NCBI GenBank assembly: GCA_006247105.1
Contig: CM016929.1
Span: 186,001-250,000 of the forward strand
Reading direction: 5' to 3'
DNA: 64,000 nucleotides
Origin: Giardia muris
Lineage: Eukaryota > Fornicata > Diplomonadida > Hexamitidae
Position numbers and translations under genes: made by a program. Positions 1 to 9,426 of this stretch are shown here, in pieces (position 1 is the stretch's first letter; each line of letters begins with the position of its first letter). A model generated the notes under the pieces. The model was not told the origin of the DNA. It worked only from the letters and a program-made list of their open reading frames with translations, and made no database searches.

Positions 1-1817
1 AAGGCACATAACCCTCGGCGCTCATCGACCGTACCAGCCGCATATGCGTTCCGAATTTCTGTTCTAGTCAGATGGAAGTCAAGAAGGTGTGAGCGATGTG
101 GACTACCCCAATACGCCAACCTCTCGCGTAAGGATCGAGCGTACTTCAGGGGTAAATGGGAGCACGTCAATTCTGTATGGAAAAGGAGTCGGGTGATGGC
201 CTCTATTAAGCTTTCCGAAAGAGGATGAGTACAATGCAGCTCAAGAGAGTCCAGAGATGTATCACGGACCTTCTTAAGCCAATGTTGAAAGTCTGGCGTG
301 GAAATGGTTGGGCTAGACGCGCGAGCAGGCTTATCTTCTCCATCAAGGATGATGGGAAGGTGTAGACTATGACATGCCCGAGTCACAGCCCTACACGCCA
401 TCCGATAGTCGAGGTTCTCGGAACTAGCGACCGCGTCTGCAAGCTGTGTCAGCTGTCTAGAAAGGCGAGCCTTACGATCGAAGTGTGCGGAGACCCAACG
501 GATGTATTCCAGGCATGTTAGAGAGGGTTTCAGAAGCCGGATCTCCTCTTCCGTATCCTTTCCTTCGACGAAGCGAGGGCGGAATAACTTATTGAGTTCC
601 GCGAGGTATTTCTTCTTGTGACCTCGTGATTCAACATGTTCTTGGTAGCTGTCGAACTCAATTCGGCCACAGACAGTGCAAGATCCGCCCTTATCTGCAT
701 CGTCCTTATCTGCAAAGCGGTCGCGGACGGATTGATACTTCTGTGGGCGCCGATTGGTGAAATCAGCGACGAAGTCGTCATCGGTCAACATGCACATCGT
801 AGCAACCTTTATGACTAGCTCATAGACGGTATACCATCTTCCTAACGGCTTCACCAAGATGGGGTGGCCATCCGTATCAATTGGCGGGCGGATTACAATG
901 TATTCTGGATAGGGGAGATCTATTAGAGAACTGGCCTTTCGAGTGCGAGCACGACGATAACATGGGGTATCTATCATAGAAGAGTGACTCATATTGCTAG
1001 GAAGCTGTGAACAATGCCAATCTTCGGAGAGGACGTCACAGAAGTCCTTAATCGCCTCCATTCCCGAAACAAATTCGTAATCGTCAAGGTCCCAACTATC
1101 AAAGACACCCCCTCCGGGCCCAAACTGTTCATATTCATCGAAGTCAATCAAGGCCAGTGGGGTCTTTAATCCGGTGGCGATGGTCGAGTCATGATAAAAT
1201 CGTAGCCCGACGAAGTGGCTTTTCAGTCGGGCTGTAAGGGTATCGATGACGGTATTAAGAAACGCATTGGGATGGAGAGAGCCGAAGTCTGTGGGGTGTG
1301 CGGCATGCTTCTTCCCGCTCGTAATGGCACGGGTGTACTGCTTAATCCTTGCTAGAATCTCTCGAGACTCCATTATTCGTGCCAAGTAAAGCTCTGCAAG
1401 TAGGGCAACAGCAATGCCGCAGACGCCCTCGAAGTCCTTATAGAAGTTGGCCAGTTCCTCCGCCTTTCTTACCACGTGTGGGCCAGCAGGCGTCAGGGAT
1501 TGTGGAGTGTGGTGGGGTGTACCACGGATGAGAAGCTGTGGAAAGAGTGCCTGGTATACTGGGTCTCGGTACGTTGGTCTACAATCATTCACGTAGAACC
1601 ACGGGTTTGTCGGGTCATCACAGAGAGGAGGTAGGTCCTGATGTGAGGAATAGTAACGACCCTCTAACTCCAGCTGATGAGGGACGACAGCATAGGCCGG
1701 AATGGGGTCGTCCAGGGCATGCTCCTCCGTCGTCCTAGGTGCATAATAGTGCCCCATGTCCTGGATGGAGAGTTGTATGTGACGAACATCACGAGATGGC
1801 CTCTCACATGTTGACAT
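1..1817 (-). CDS. C2H2 zinc-finger protein, possibly Dbf4-like (3' end beyond window)
   Basis: An open minus-strand frame runs without a stop from the ATG at 1817 to the window edge (605 codons seen; the C-terminus is missing). The clearest motif is one zinc finger near residues 380-400, CTVC...H...H with Cys-x2-Cys-x10-His-x5-His spacing, followed by a basic helix (GHKKKYLAEL). This resembles Dbf4 motif C or a U1-type finger. About 60 residues before it a stretch around EYIVIRPPIDTDGHPILVKP could be a Dbf4 motif M, which would make this the Cdc7-kinase activator of replication origins; that is inference only. The start lies 11 bases after the NMNAT stop and follows an A-rich tract (GGGAAAAGGAA), the usual Giardia arrangement. 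A plain RNA- or DNA-binding C2H2 protein is the main alternative. Confidence 0.75.
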   Translation of the reverse strand, partial: MSTCERPSRDVRHIQLSIQDMGHYYAPRTTEEHALDDPIPAYAVVPHQLELEGRYYSSHQDLPPLCDDPTNPWFYVNDCRPTYRDPVYQALFPQLLIRGTPHHTPQSLTPAGPHVVRKAEELANFYKDFEGVCGIAVALLAELYLARIMESREILARIKQYTRAITSGKKHAAHPTDFGSLHPNAFLNTVIDTLTARLKSHFVGLRFYHDSTIATGLKTPLALIDFDEYEQFGPGGGVFDSWDLDDYEFVSGMEAIKDFCDVLSEDWHCSQLPSNMSHSSMIDTPCYRRARTRKASSLIDLPYPEYIVIRPPIDTDGHPILVKPLGRWYTVYELVIKVATMCMLTDDDFVADFTNRRPQKYQSVRDRFADKDDADKGGSCTVCGRIEFDSYQEHVESRGHKKKYLAELNKLFRPRFVEGKDTEEEIRLLKPSLTCLEYIRWVSAHFDRKARLSRQLTQLADAVASSENLDYRMACRAVTRACHSLHLPIILDGEDKPARASSPTISTPDFQHWLKKVRDTSLDSLELHCTHPLSESLIEAITRLLFHTELTCSHLPLKYARSLRERLAYWGSPHRSHLLDFHLTRTEIRNAYAAGTVDERRGLCA

Positions 1818-1828
1818 TTCCTTTTCCC

Positions 1829-2602
1829 TTAGGCGGTCGAGGCCTCCTCCCCACCTCCTGCGCCGTAGAGGTGATGCCTCTTGATGTATGTGAGGACGGT
1901 GAGCGGCAAGCAGGACACTAAGGTACGAAGTTGAGGACTCCCTTTCGGAGGTGTGCCGAACCCATCGTACTCGGACTCGTCCTCTCGGCAGCACTGCCGC
2001 GCAACGTCACTGCTGTCGTCAAGGGTCACGTCTGGCAGGAGCCAAAGCCTCTTTGCAGCATGCGCTGCCGCTAATGTCGGATTTCGATTGATCATGATTC
2101 CAAGATGAACAACATCTCGTACGTCAGGATGACTATTGCCAGCGGCAACAAGGAGAGATGCGATTCCGAACAGCTTCTCTACAAATTCGGTTGGCCATTG
2201 CTTTTCGTCACACATCAAACGTACGAGGTCAGGATCGCAAAGAAGATAAAGGTGCTTATCTGAGAAGGCATTACGGAAGTCCTCCAAGATGGTATAGATC
2301 GTGCTGAGCTTCCCGGACTCTGAGGAATGTAAGGTATCGACCATTACACGCTCTTTATGACGACTTTCATGTGTAGCAAGCTCAAGCATGCGTTGACGAT
2401 CATGTATGGAGGCAGAAGGTTTCCAAAGGTAATCGTTTGCGATGGGGGATAAGTATGTGCGGTAGACTCCTCGTCCACCAAGCTCCTTGGGGGTATTTGC
2501 TTCTATTTCTGTCTCAAGGAAATCTATGGCACCATCAAGAGCAGCTATATGGCTTTTGGTGATGGGATCAAAGGACCCACAGTAGACTATGACTGCAGAC
2601 AT
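1829..2602 (-). CDS. NMNAT: Nicotinamide/nicotinate mononucleotide adenylyltransferase
   Basis: A 257-residue protein, normal for eukaryotic NMNAT. It joins ATP to NMN or NaMN, giving NAD or deamido-NAD, the last shared step of NAD synthesis or salvage. The nucleotidyltransferase P-loop-like motif GSFDPITKSH is at residues 9-18, with the nucleotide-contacting His18. A second family signature, DSSDVAR near residues 196-202, stands where NMNATs carry the ISSTxxR-type motif. LYLLCDPDLV (about 118-127) matches the family's LLxGaDvl strand. The ATG at 2602 faces the Stealth-like gene across a 59-base divergent spacer. No signal or membrane segment is seen, so a cytosolic enzyme is expected. Confidence 0.88.
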   Translation of the reverse strand: MSAVIVYCGSFDPITKSHIAALDGAIDFLETEIEANTPKELGGRGVYRTYLSPIANDYLWKPSASIHDRQRMLELATHESRHKERVMVDTLHSSESGKLSTIYTILEDFRNAFSDKHLYLLCDPDLVRLMCDEKQWPTEFVEKLFGIASLLVAAGNSHPDVRDVVHLGIMINRNPTLAAAHAAKRLWLLPDVTLDDSSDVARQCCREDESEYDGFGTPPKGSPQLRTLVSCLPLTVLTYIKRHHLYGAGGGEEASTA

Positions 2603-2661
2603 TTTACTGTCGTCTACGAGCTCGTAAGAACCGTCGTAGTTGTGAAAAATCGCAAGGGTTC
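2603..2661. promoter_or_regulatory. Divergent promoter spacer, NMNAT / Stealth-like gene
   Basis: Fifty-nine bases separate two start codons pointing apart, so both promoters must lie here or inside the genes. The plus-strand start is preceded by a GTGAAAAATCG A-rich tract. No longer motif is recognised. Confidence 0.5.
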
Positions 2662-4245
2662 ATGCTATTAGCATTGCTTGGACTGGTCTCAGCCGTTCGT
2701 CATTCTTTCCTCCCACGTCCCTTGGACCTTCCAACCTGTAGTAATATTGATGTCGTCTTCACTTGGGTGAATGGGACGGGAGCACTTGAGGGGGACCTTC
2801 TACACGCCAGGACCGTACACCGGTATCGCAATATGGACGAGCTACGGTACGCGTTGCGTAGCGTCAAGAAGAACATGCCTTATGTCAGGAAGGTATTCAT
2901 AGTCACCAGTGGGGAGAGGGTATCATGGTTACTTCCAAGCGACTTCGTGGAATACGTCCGGCACGAAGACATAATGCCCATAAGGACCCTGCCGACATAC
3001 AACTCCCTTGCCATCGAGAGCTACCTGCATAAGATTCCGGGTCTATCCGAGTTCTTCGTATACCTTAATGACGACTGCCTCATTACCAGCCCACTTCACC
3101 CGCGCTTATTATTCGATGGGCCTGTCGATACCTCTACTGGTTGTTATCTTCTAGATCCGAACCGGAAGTATGTTAGCCTTTTCCCTGTAGAGCGACGGAA
3201 AGCTCCCAATCTACTCGGTCGTCTTTCCAGGCAACCCGTCTGTGGCCATTACCATGCCATAGCAAACTCAAACGCTATTGTCAGCCTCTTGATTGGCCGC
3301 GCCTCACAACCCCATTATCCGTCTCATACTCTCTTCGCCTTTCGTCGTTCGGTCCTTCAAGCCTTAGAACCAATCCTTCAGGTCAATGGGTGGTTTCCTT
3401 ATCGTTCGGAGCATTCCATCAGCGTAGCGAATACAGAAGGGTATTTAGCCGTGGCGAATCACTTCGAGCAATGGCAGAAGCGGGAGTTCATCGATGATGC
3501 TAAGCTCTTTTCATACGTCCCCCTTGAGGACGAGAACTCGCTCCTCCTACTTACCAATGAGCTGAATCGTAACCCCATCTCGATCTGTATCAATGACGTA
3601 TTGGCTTCAAAATATAACGAACCCCTCGTCCTAGGAAGCTTCGTAACGAGCCTACATGCCATCCTGGAGACGGCCTTTCCAGAACCAGCAGAATGGGAGC
3701 AAATAATTATGAAGGGAGATGATGTAAATCTAGGTTCTCTACGGAAACGGCTCTCGGCTTACATTCCGGCCCACGAGCTCATCCCAAACGTCCTCCTAGA
3801 TGGCCCGCCAAGAAGGAAGGCACCAGTACGCCCAGACACCGCTCATAGGCGCGTGTCTCAGCCCAATTCCTCGAATAAGTCCGGGATCACTCGAGCACGT
3901 CCAAATAGCAGCGTTGATACACGCGTCCCTGCAGTAACGGAGCTACCCTTGGCTGAGACCCGTGAGATCCTCGAGGCTAATCTGGGAGCACTCGTCCAGA
4001 ACATCGATACTGCCAGGCAATCCAAGCGGGAAGATACCGCGACCCTTCTCCGGGCCGCCATGGGTCGTTATGAGTCCTCAAGATACGGCGTTCAGAGGTT
4101 GGATCCGAAAACCCTCCCACCCCTCGGACCCGATCGTAAGCTGATCCTGGTCATGGATAACATCGAGCGGGCTCGTGGGCACGAGGCCTCATGTCCAAAC
4201 AGTGCTGAGAACCGAAATAAAAAGGAAACGGGCGATGTCTCCTGA
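2662..4245 (+). CDS. Stealth-family sugar-phosphate transferase (GlcNAc-1-phosphotransferase-like), secretory pathway
   Basis: A 527-residue protein with a short hydrophobic N-terminus (MLLALLGLVSAV), probably a signal peptide or anchor. Stealth region 1 (IDVVFTWVNG, residues 29-38) and region 2 (about 56-140: YRNMDELRYALRSV..., HEDIMP, LPTYNSLAIES, VYLNDDC) are well kept; SQPHYPSHTLFAFRRSV further on fits region 3. Stealth enzymes transfer sugar-1-phosphate from a nucleotide sugar; relatives include the alpha/beta subunit of lysosomal-enzyme GlcNAc phosphotransferase and bacterial capsule polymerases. The last 150 or so residues are low-complexity and basic, unlike the family. Acceptor and product cannot be read from the sequence. 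The end overlaps the start of the next gene by 11 bases. Confidence 0.8.
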   Translation: MLLALLGLVSAVRHSFLPRPLDLPTCSNIDVVFTWVNGTGALEGDLLHARTVHRYRNMDELRYALRSVKKNMPYVRKVFIVTSGERVSWLLPSDFVEYVRHEDIMPIRTLPTYNSLAIESYLHKIPGLSEFFVYLNDDCLITSPLHPRLLFDGPVDTSTGCYLLDPNRKYVSLFPVERRKAPNLLGRLSRQPVCGHYHAIANSNAIVSLLIGRASQPHYPSHTLFAFRRSVLQALEPILQVNGWFPYRSEHSISVANTEGYLAVANHFEQWQKREFIDDAKLFSYVPLEDENSLLLLTNELNRNPISICINDVLASKYNEPLVLGSFVTSLHAILETAFPEPAEWEQIIMKGDDVNLGSLRKRLSAYIPAHELIPNVLLDGPPRRKAPVRPDTAHRRVSQPNSSNKSGITRARPNSSVDTRVPAVTELPLAETREILEANLGALVQNIDTARQSKREDTATLLRAAMGRYESSRYGVQRLDPKTLPPLGPDRKLILVMDNIERARGHEASCPNSAENRNKKETGDVS

Positions 4246-7200
4246 CTCCGGGCCGTTAGGCCCTGGGACCGCAATGGATGAGCTCTCCTACCTTCTTTAT
4301 GGGACTACAGACAGCCAGCAGACCCGCAGGCCTGTACTATGGCGCAGACGACCCCTTCCGCGCCTGCTCTACAACACACCTCTTTGGATCGTGGTAGCAA
4401 TGGCCCTCAGCCTTGTCGGGTGGATTGAGGAGCCATACCTCTCAGTTTTCAGCTTGAACTTCTCGAACCTCGTCGCTCTTTCCTTGTATTTGATCCTTTT
4501 CTCTTTGAGACACATAACCCCGCCCACAGTAGCCTTTTATCGTGACTTGCACCGTTACGGACTGCGGGACGCGATTTTGTTAGCAAGTCGGAATCCTTCC
4601 ACATCGAAGGAGCCCCTCTCCGTTACGACGAGACGGGAGCCCACCCCAGCCAAGGCCGGTATCTTTGAGCTTAACTACGGTGTCGTTTTGGATCCGGTAG
4701 GGGTTAAAGAGCGTCTGGAGAACTATCTTCGTCAACATCTTCACAACCTCATTGAGCGTTATAGCAGCCCTCCAGAGCGGACATATTTAGTCCTACGAAA
4801 GGGGGGTGTGGGCTACATCCAGTTTTCCGAGATAAAGGTGGGAGACGTCCTCCTTCTACTGGAGCGGCAGGTTGTCCCATGTGACTGCCGTATCTCTCGC
4901 GTCTATTTAGAGCCGGATAGTAGGCTAAGGATACCACCTCCAAAGGACCTTTACGCGCCCTCTTCGGCCTTCTCTGAGGACTCGAGTGGCTCGGGTGGGA
5001 CCGCTTTTGATGCTACTGGACTCGATGATATATTGGATGTTAATCCCCACCACCGTAACAAGCTACCATTGGCAAAGAGCCGGATCTGTTCCTATGGGTT
5101 AGCACGCGCACAGCCAGAAGTCCTGTGTGTCGTCTCAGCATCTCTTCGCTCTCGTTTTCTTCTGGACTATGAAAGACTGTTAACTGCTCCACAACACTCT
5201 GGTCTTGACGCTCCCCGGAGAGATTTCACCCCTCCGGTCACAACTTCTCATCGATCCACCTTCTTTACTTCAACGCGTCGGAAACGATTCGTTCAGGAGG
5301 CCATGGAGTTATATCGGCAAATCTATCCGTCAGACTCGGTAGTGACGCGGTCACATCTAAAATCGGGGTATCTGATCGACTCCATTAAGAGTGGGACGCG
5401 ACTAACCCTGGACGAGCTATCGCTTTCAGAGCTTCTGGGTCCGTTCCTCTCGAACAATTACGAAATGCTATCGGCTAGTGGGATCTCACCTGGAGAGATC
5501 TTGTCCTTGGCGGCGGATATTCTTCAACGTGATTATGATGCAGTTGTCATGCATAATTTCGCAACCATTCCCGTTGTCATGGGGGTCAGGGTTGAGGTCG
5601 TATCCGTCGGTTCGCAGACAGCTCTATTACGTCAGATGACGAAAGGAGGTCAAAAGGGGGAGCATTCCATCTTCACAGATAGCAAGGACGACCTCTCTCC
5701 CATACGGATCTTTACCACATCAAAGGAGGAAGTGCGTGCACAAGTCCTCTCCTCCCTGTCGGTTCCGTCGAGTCTACTTTCATACATTAGTGCTATTCAA
5801 CACCTCCTTGTATCCTTAATCCCCATTTCTATCGGGGCCTCGCTTCTCTTGATCGTGGCTCCACTCCTATCCCCATTGATCGTCTCCGCGCGTGTTCGAG
5901 AGCACTTCCTGACGTACTGGAGAGATAGGAGCATGATCTGGACATCGGTGACGGAGGGGCTCGTCCCGGCACTATGTGCGAGCTTGACGCTCGGCATTAC
6001 GTGCTCGCTCTTCTTTTGCGACGTCCTTTACCTCCTCCAGTCCATCCTCAGGCGGGTGGCGGCCTACCTTCGCGCCCTTCGTCGGAAAGGAGCCGTGGTC
6101 CCATCTCTCGGCGCTCTCGAGGCGATGAGCTTCACCAACGCGATTGTCGTCGACGAGGCCACCCTTGTGAACCTAGGGACGAGCGCCACGGCGCTTTACG
6201 AAGATCTGGGGGACTCGATCTGTTTCTCCTTACGGGTTGTTACGGTCGGTGGGGAATATCGTACTGCTGGGACGTACAACCACCGAGAGGTCGGAAGGTA
6301 TGCTTCGATCGCCGGGGCCAACATCTTTCCAGCCGTTCGGAAGGTACCGGAAAGAAGGCCTGTCTCATATTCAAGAAGAGAAGGATCGGAAGATGAGATC
6401 CATGGCGTTGGAAGTCAGCATTTCGTGCAGAGTCGTCAAGGCCAAAGCATTGCACTTATGCGCTTCATTATTGCATGTTCGTTAGATGCCGGAGATATTG
6501 CCCGAGTTCTTCGTACTGATGATGGACCGGAAACGATTTATCATAACCGCAATGTACTCCAATCACAATCACGGATGAGGGTGCAGACCTCGATGGAGGT
6601 GAGCTCTCTTCTAGATTCCCGTTTCTCCTTCAATACCCTCGATAGCTTCGATCACGTATTAGAGCCGAAGTTGAGGCTAACGAATGCACGACCCCTTCCA
6701 GCTCTATCGCAAGAGGTATGCACGCATGATTTTGGACGACTAATCAGTGCCACGAACCTTCGATGTGAAGGCCTAAGAGTTCAGCAGGTACCTCCTTGGC
6801 ATACGCATCCCCATTGCGTGTACCTAGTCGAGTGCGATGGGACGTCTCCCGTTGTTATCCTCAAGACGCTTGACGCCGCGCTTGTCAAGGAGTGCCCCTT
6901 CATCGTTGCTCAAGGGGAGGGGACACGGAACTATCCCGGAACAGCCAATCATCCAAACGATCTCCTCACGTTGCAAACCGAAGGGATGAGCATGGCGGAT
7001 TCCATGGGAGAGCTCTTGGATCAAGGCTACTCATATTACCGTCTCTTCGAAAGCCCCTTATTCACTATCACGTATCGCTTATCAGCGTTACCAGATAAGC
7101 AGTACATCGAGGCAAACCTTGAGCACCTGGCCACTGACTGTCACAAGGCGTTTCACTATTGCGTCGCAACCCAGGAGCACAGTCGAATTCATATCCCCGA

Positions 7201-9406
7201 GATCTTATCGGGAAGGGTAGATGGCTTAAAGTTCATTTATGTCGGGTCTGTGGGCTTGAACGTTACGGTCCCTTCACGTACACGTCAACTCTTACGGAAC
7301 CTAGGGCGTATAGCAAGCCAGAATCTGTGTCTAATCATCACAACATCCCGTCTCGATCCCACAGAACAGGATGATCCTACTGTGACAAAGTCAGCCTCTT
7401 CAGGCCACACGGTCTCGAGTCTTCTCTGGGCGCTGGATTTAAGGCGGTTCCAGCCCCCAGGTCTTGACACGTCGAGCTGTACCTCTGGAGAGGGTGATCC
7501 TACCTTTCACCTGGAGCGTCGTACGCAAAGGATTGGGATGCGTTATCCTCGGCCGGATCAGGCCTATTGCTTCGTAACCTCAGACCTCGCCTCTTTGGCG
7601 GTATACGTCCTTGCTTACACGTACCGTGGGCGTCGAGGAGCACGTCTGAAATGCCCCATACTCAAACGGGTGGGGTCGACTGGACGACGAAGGCTTGTAA
7701 GATACATTCAGAAGCTTGGCGAAGCAACCCCATCTTTCTATCCTCAAGGAGATGGGTTGACTGAGTATGAGCCCATAGAGAACCAGTTATTGGGTCTTCT
7801 TTCGGATAATTGTGAAGAAGGAGAAGATACTGAGGTACTCAGGCCTAGAGACCTTGACCCAGGACTTCAAACTCTTGATAAGATCGTCCACTTACAGAAA
7901 CGTGTGCTTACTGGTGACGATGATTCCCAAACGCTGATTGCATATCCACCCATCTACTCGCAATCTGTTCGGCCACGACGTACTCGACATCAACGTCCTA
8001 TTCTGCCAAACATCGTTGTCGTCCCTACAAGCGATCCCATCAAGGTCTCGACGGCGCTAAGTAAGGAGGGTGTTTTTATCACGTTAGTCACTCCAGACTG
8101 TGATGAAAATAAAGCGCATGCCGTCCCTTTAGAGACAGTGCTTGAGGATAACTTAAAGAAAGAAAAGGACATCTATGCGCGTGAACGGGGTCTAAAGCTC
8201 CCACATGGCCTTTCAATGCGCGGCGGGACGGTCCTATATTCACGGAAGCCCGACTTCCTTGTCGTCGGTTGTACTAAGGAGGGAACCGAGGGTAGGATAA
8301 GAAAGGAGTTATATGACCATCTCTGTATGGAGACTCCCGAGCGCATCTCCATGGCCTTCGTCGACGGTTCCAATGGCCTTTCCAAGCTCCTCGAGGTTAC
8401 TCTTGATACTCCCATCTTTCTGGCCAGTATCTTCCCAGTTCTTAGTGGGACCATCCGTGTTAGAGCCTTTCAGCCATTGCTCCCCCTAGTTATGTTACTC
8501 TCTATCCTCCTGAATGGGGCGATTCGTGTCCGGTGGGTGGAACTGAAGTACCTGGACAACGACATCCGACCGTGGTACTATCCCCCCGTCGCGGTGATGA
8601 TACTCCTGTTTATTAGCATAACCTTTGTTGAATATGTCTTCCCCGCCCTAGTCTGGGGCCCCTTACCGTTGGGAGCCGGGACTGAGAATGGAAATGGCAA
8701 GGAATCCACAAGGACTCAGAAACGCTTGAGAAGTACAAGAGGGCTACATAACTCAAGGCGTAGAAGTCTTAATAATGCAACAAGGAAGGATAGTACAAGA
8801 CCCACCAACATCCTCTCCGCATCCGCCTCGAGAGAGCGCTCCTTGAGCTATCGGAAGACATGCCTCTTACTAATCTCCAAGACTCTTTCGGTGAAGCTGA
8901 GCAAGAGCTATTTAATCGCCTTTAACGTCTGCGCCTCTCTCATCGGAGTCATCACATTACTTCCTCCCGCATTCCTCACCCCAGTGACGCCCTCCTATAG
9001 CACCCTTGATCCCCGACACACCCTGCTGACACTATTCTGTAGTTTGCAATCCACGACACTCGCCCCATACATTACCCTCTTCTACTGCTTCCTTTTTGTA
9101 TGCTTCGCCATTGCGTCCTCCCTTCTCCTGGTAACGTCTCCATTCCAGAAGACTTGGACCACGTGGGTTACCGTCTATAGTAACTTCTGGCGCGTCCTCG
9201 CATTCATAGGGATGCAATATATGGTAATCTTTGTCTGCTTCGTCCTCCCAATTAAGTTTCCCGCGGTCTCTGCGGCCTTGATCGGGATGAGCCCCTCGGT
9301 AGGAAACATCTGGGTCGCCATGGGCCTCATTATCTCCTTGATCTTCACCTCCCTCTGGGTGACCTGCATCGTCATGGAACACCTCCGCTATGCGAGGTTC
9401 TTGTGA
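4235..9406 (+). CDS. P-type-ATPase-like polytopic membrane protein (TMEM94-like), degenerate catalytic motifs
   Basis: A 1723-residue protein from the ATG at 4235, which follows AATAAAAAGGAAACGGGCG; the longer reading frame opens with GTG at 4175, unlikely as a start. The layout is that of a P-type pump: two hydrophobic segments near residues 46-95, an actuator-like stretch with IKVGDVLLLL and VVPCDC, two more segments (about 515-600), a huge cytoplasmic region, and about six segments after residue 1410. The helix after segment 4 runs into RRKGAVVPSLGALEAMSFTN, as in pumps, but the DKTGT phosphorylation loop reads VDEATLVN (Asp640) and the hinge GDGxND reads FVDGSNG (Asp1377). TMEM94-type P-type relatives are the best fit. 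It may be a pump with altered chemistry or a non-enzymatic descendant. Transported ion unknown. Confidence 0.6.
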   Translation: MSPDSGPLGPGTAMDELSYLLYGTTDSQQTRRPVLWRRRPLPRLLYNTPLWIVVAMALSLVGWIEEPYLSVFSLNFSNLVALSLYLILFSLRHITPPTVAFYRDLHRYGLRDAILLASRNPSTSKEPLSVTTRREPTPAKAGIFELNYGVVLDPVGVKERLENYLRQHLHNLIERYSSPPERTYLVLRKGGVGYIQFSEIKVGDVLLLLERQVVPCDCRISRVYLEPDSRLRIPPPKDLYAPSSAFSEDSSGSGGTAFDATGLDDILDVNPHHRNKLPLAKSRICSYGLARAQPEVLCVVSASLRSRFLLDYERLLTAPQHSGLDAPRRDFTPPVTTSHRSTFFTSTRRKRFVQEAMELYRQIYPSDSVVTRSHLKSGYLIDSIKSGTRLTLDELSLSELLGPFLSNNYEMLSASGISPGEILSLAADILQRDYDAVVMHNFATIPVVMGVRVEVVSVGSQTALLRQMTKGGQKGEHSIFTDSKDDLSPIRIFTTSKEEVRAQVLSSLSVPSSLLSYISAIQHLLVSLIPISIGASLLLIVAPLLSPLIVSARVREHFLTYWRDRSMIWTSVTEGLVPALCASLTLGITCSLFFCDVLYLLQSILRRVAAYLRALRRKGAVVPSLGALEAMSFTNAIVVDEATLVNLGTSATALYEDLGDSICFSLRVVTVGGEYRTAGTYNHREVGRYASIAGANIFPAVRKVPERRPVSYSRREGSEDEIHGVGSQHFVQSRQGQSIALMRFIIACSLDAGDIARVLRTDDGPETIYHNRNVLQSQSRMRVQTSMEVSSLLDSRFSFNTLDSFDHVLEPKLRLTNARPLPALSQEVCTHDFGRLISATNLRCEGLRVQQVPPWHTHPHCVYLVECDGTSPVVILKTLDAALVKECPFIVAQGEGTRNYPGTANHPNDLLTLQTEGMSMADSMGELLDQGYSYYRLFESPLFTITYRLSALPDKQYIEANLEHLATDCHKAFHYCVATQEHSRIHIPEILSGRVDGLKFIYVGSVGLNVTVPSRTRQLLRNLGRIASQNLCLIITTSRLDPTEQDDPTVTKSASSGHTVSSLLWALDLRRFQPPGLDTSSCTSGEGDPTFHLERRTQRIGMRYPRPDQAYCFVTSDLASLAVYVLAYTYRGRRGARLKCPILKRVGSTGRRRLVRYIQKLGEATPSFYPQGDGLTEYEPIENQLLGLLSDNCEEGEDTEVLRPRDLDPGLQTLDKIVHLQKRVLTGDDDSQTLIAYPPIYSQSVRPRRTRHQRPILPNIVVVPTSDPIKVSTALSKEGVFITLVTPDCDENKAHAVPLETVLEDNLKKEKDIYARERGLKLPHGLSMRGGTVLYSRKPDFLVVGCTKEGTEGRIRKELYDHLCMETPERISMAFVDGSNGLSKLLEVTLDTPIFLASIFPVLSGTIRVRAFQPLLPLVMLLSILLNGAIRVRWVELKYLDNDIRPWYYPPVAVMILLFISITFVEYVFPALVWGPLPLGAGTENGNGKESTRTQKRLRSTRGLHNSRRRSLNNATRKDSTRPTNILSASASRERSLSYRKTCLLLISKTLSVKLSKSYLIAFNVCASLIGVITLLPPAFLTPVTPSYSTLDPRHTLLTLFCSLQSTTLAPYITLFYCFLFVCFAIASSLLLVTSPFQKTWTTWVTVYSNFWRVLAFIGMQYMVIFVCFVLPIKFPAVSAALIGMSPSVGNIWVAMGLIISLIFTSLWVTCIVMEHLRYARFL

Positions 9407-9426
9407 TTACAGGTGAGCGCTATAAA

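Noticed and set aside
4175..4234. Upstream start (GTG) of the P-type-like protein
   Set aside because: It is not an ATG, and the A-rich tract lies directly before the ATG at 4235. The same reasoning moved the starts at 9403, 11676, 30572, 30644, 36112, 43573 and 50257.
9032..9382. Antisense open frame of 116 codons over the end of the P-type-like gene
   Set aside because: It lies fully inside membrane-helix coding sequence and has no start context or protein-like composition. Other antisense frames (for example 32678-32920, 35450-36073, 56682-56999) were dropped for the same reason.
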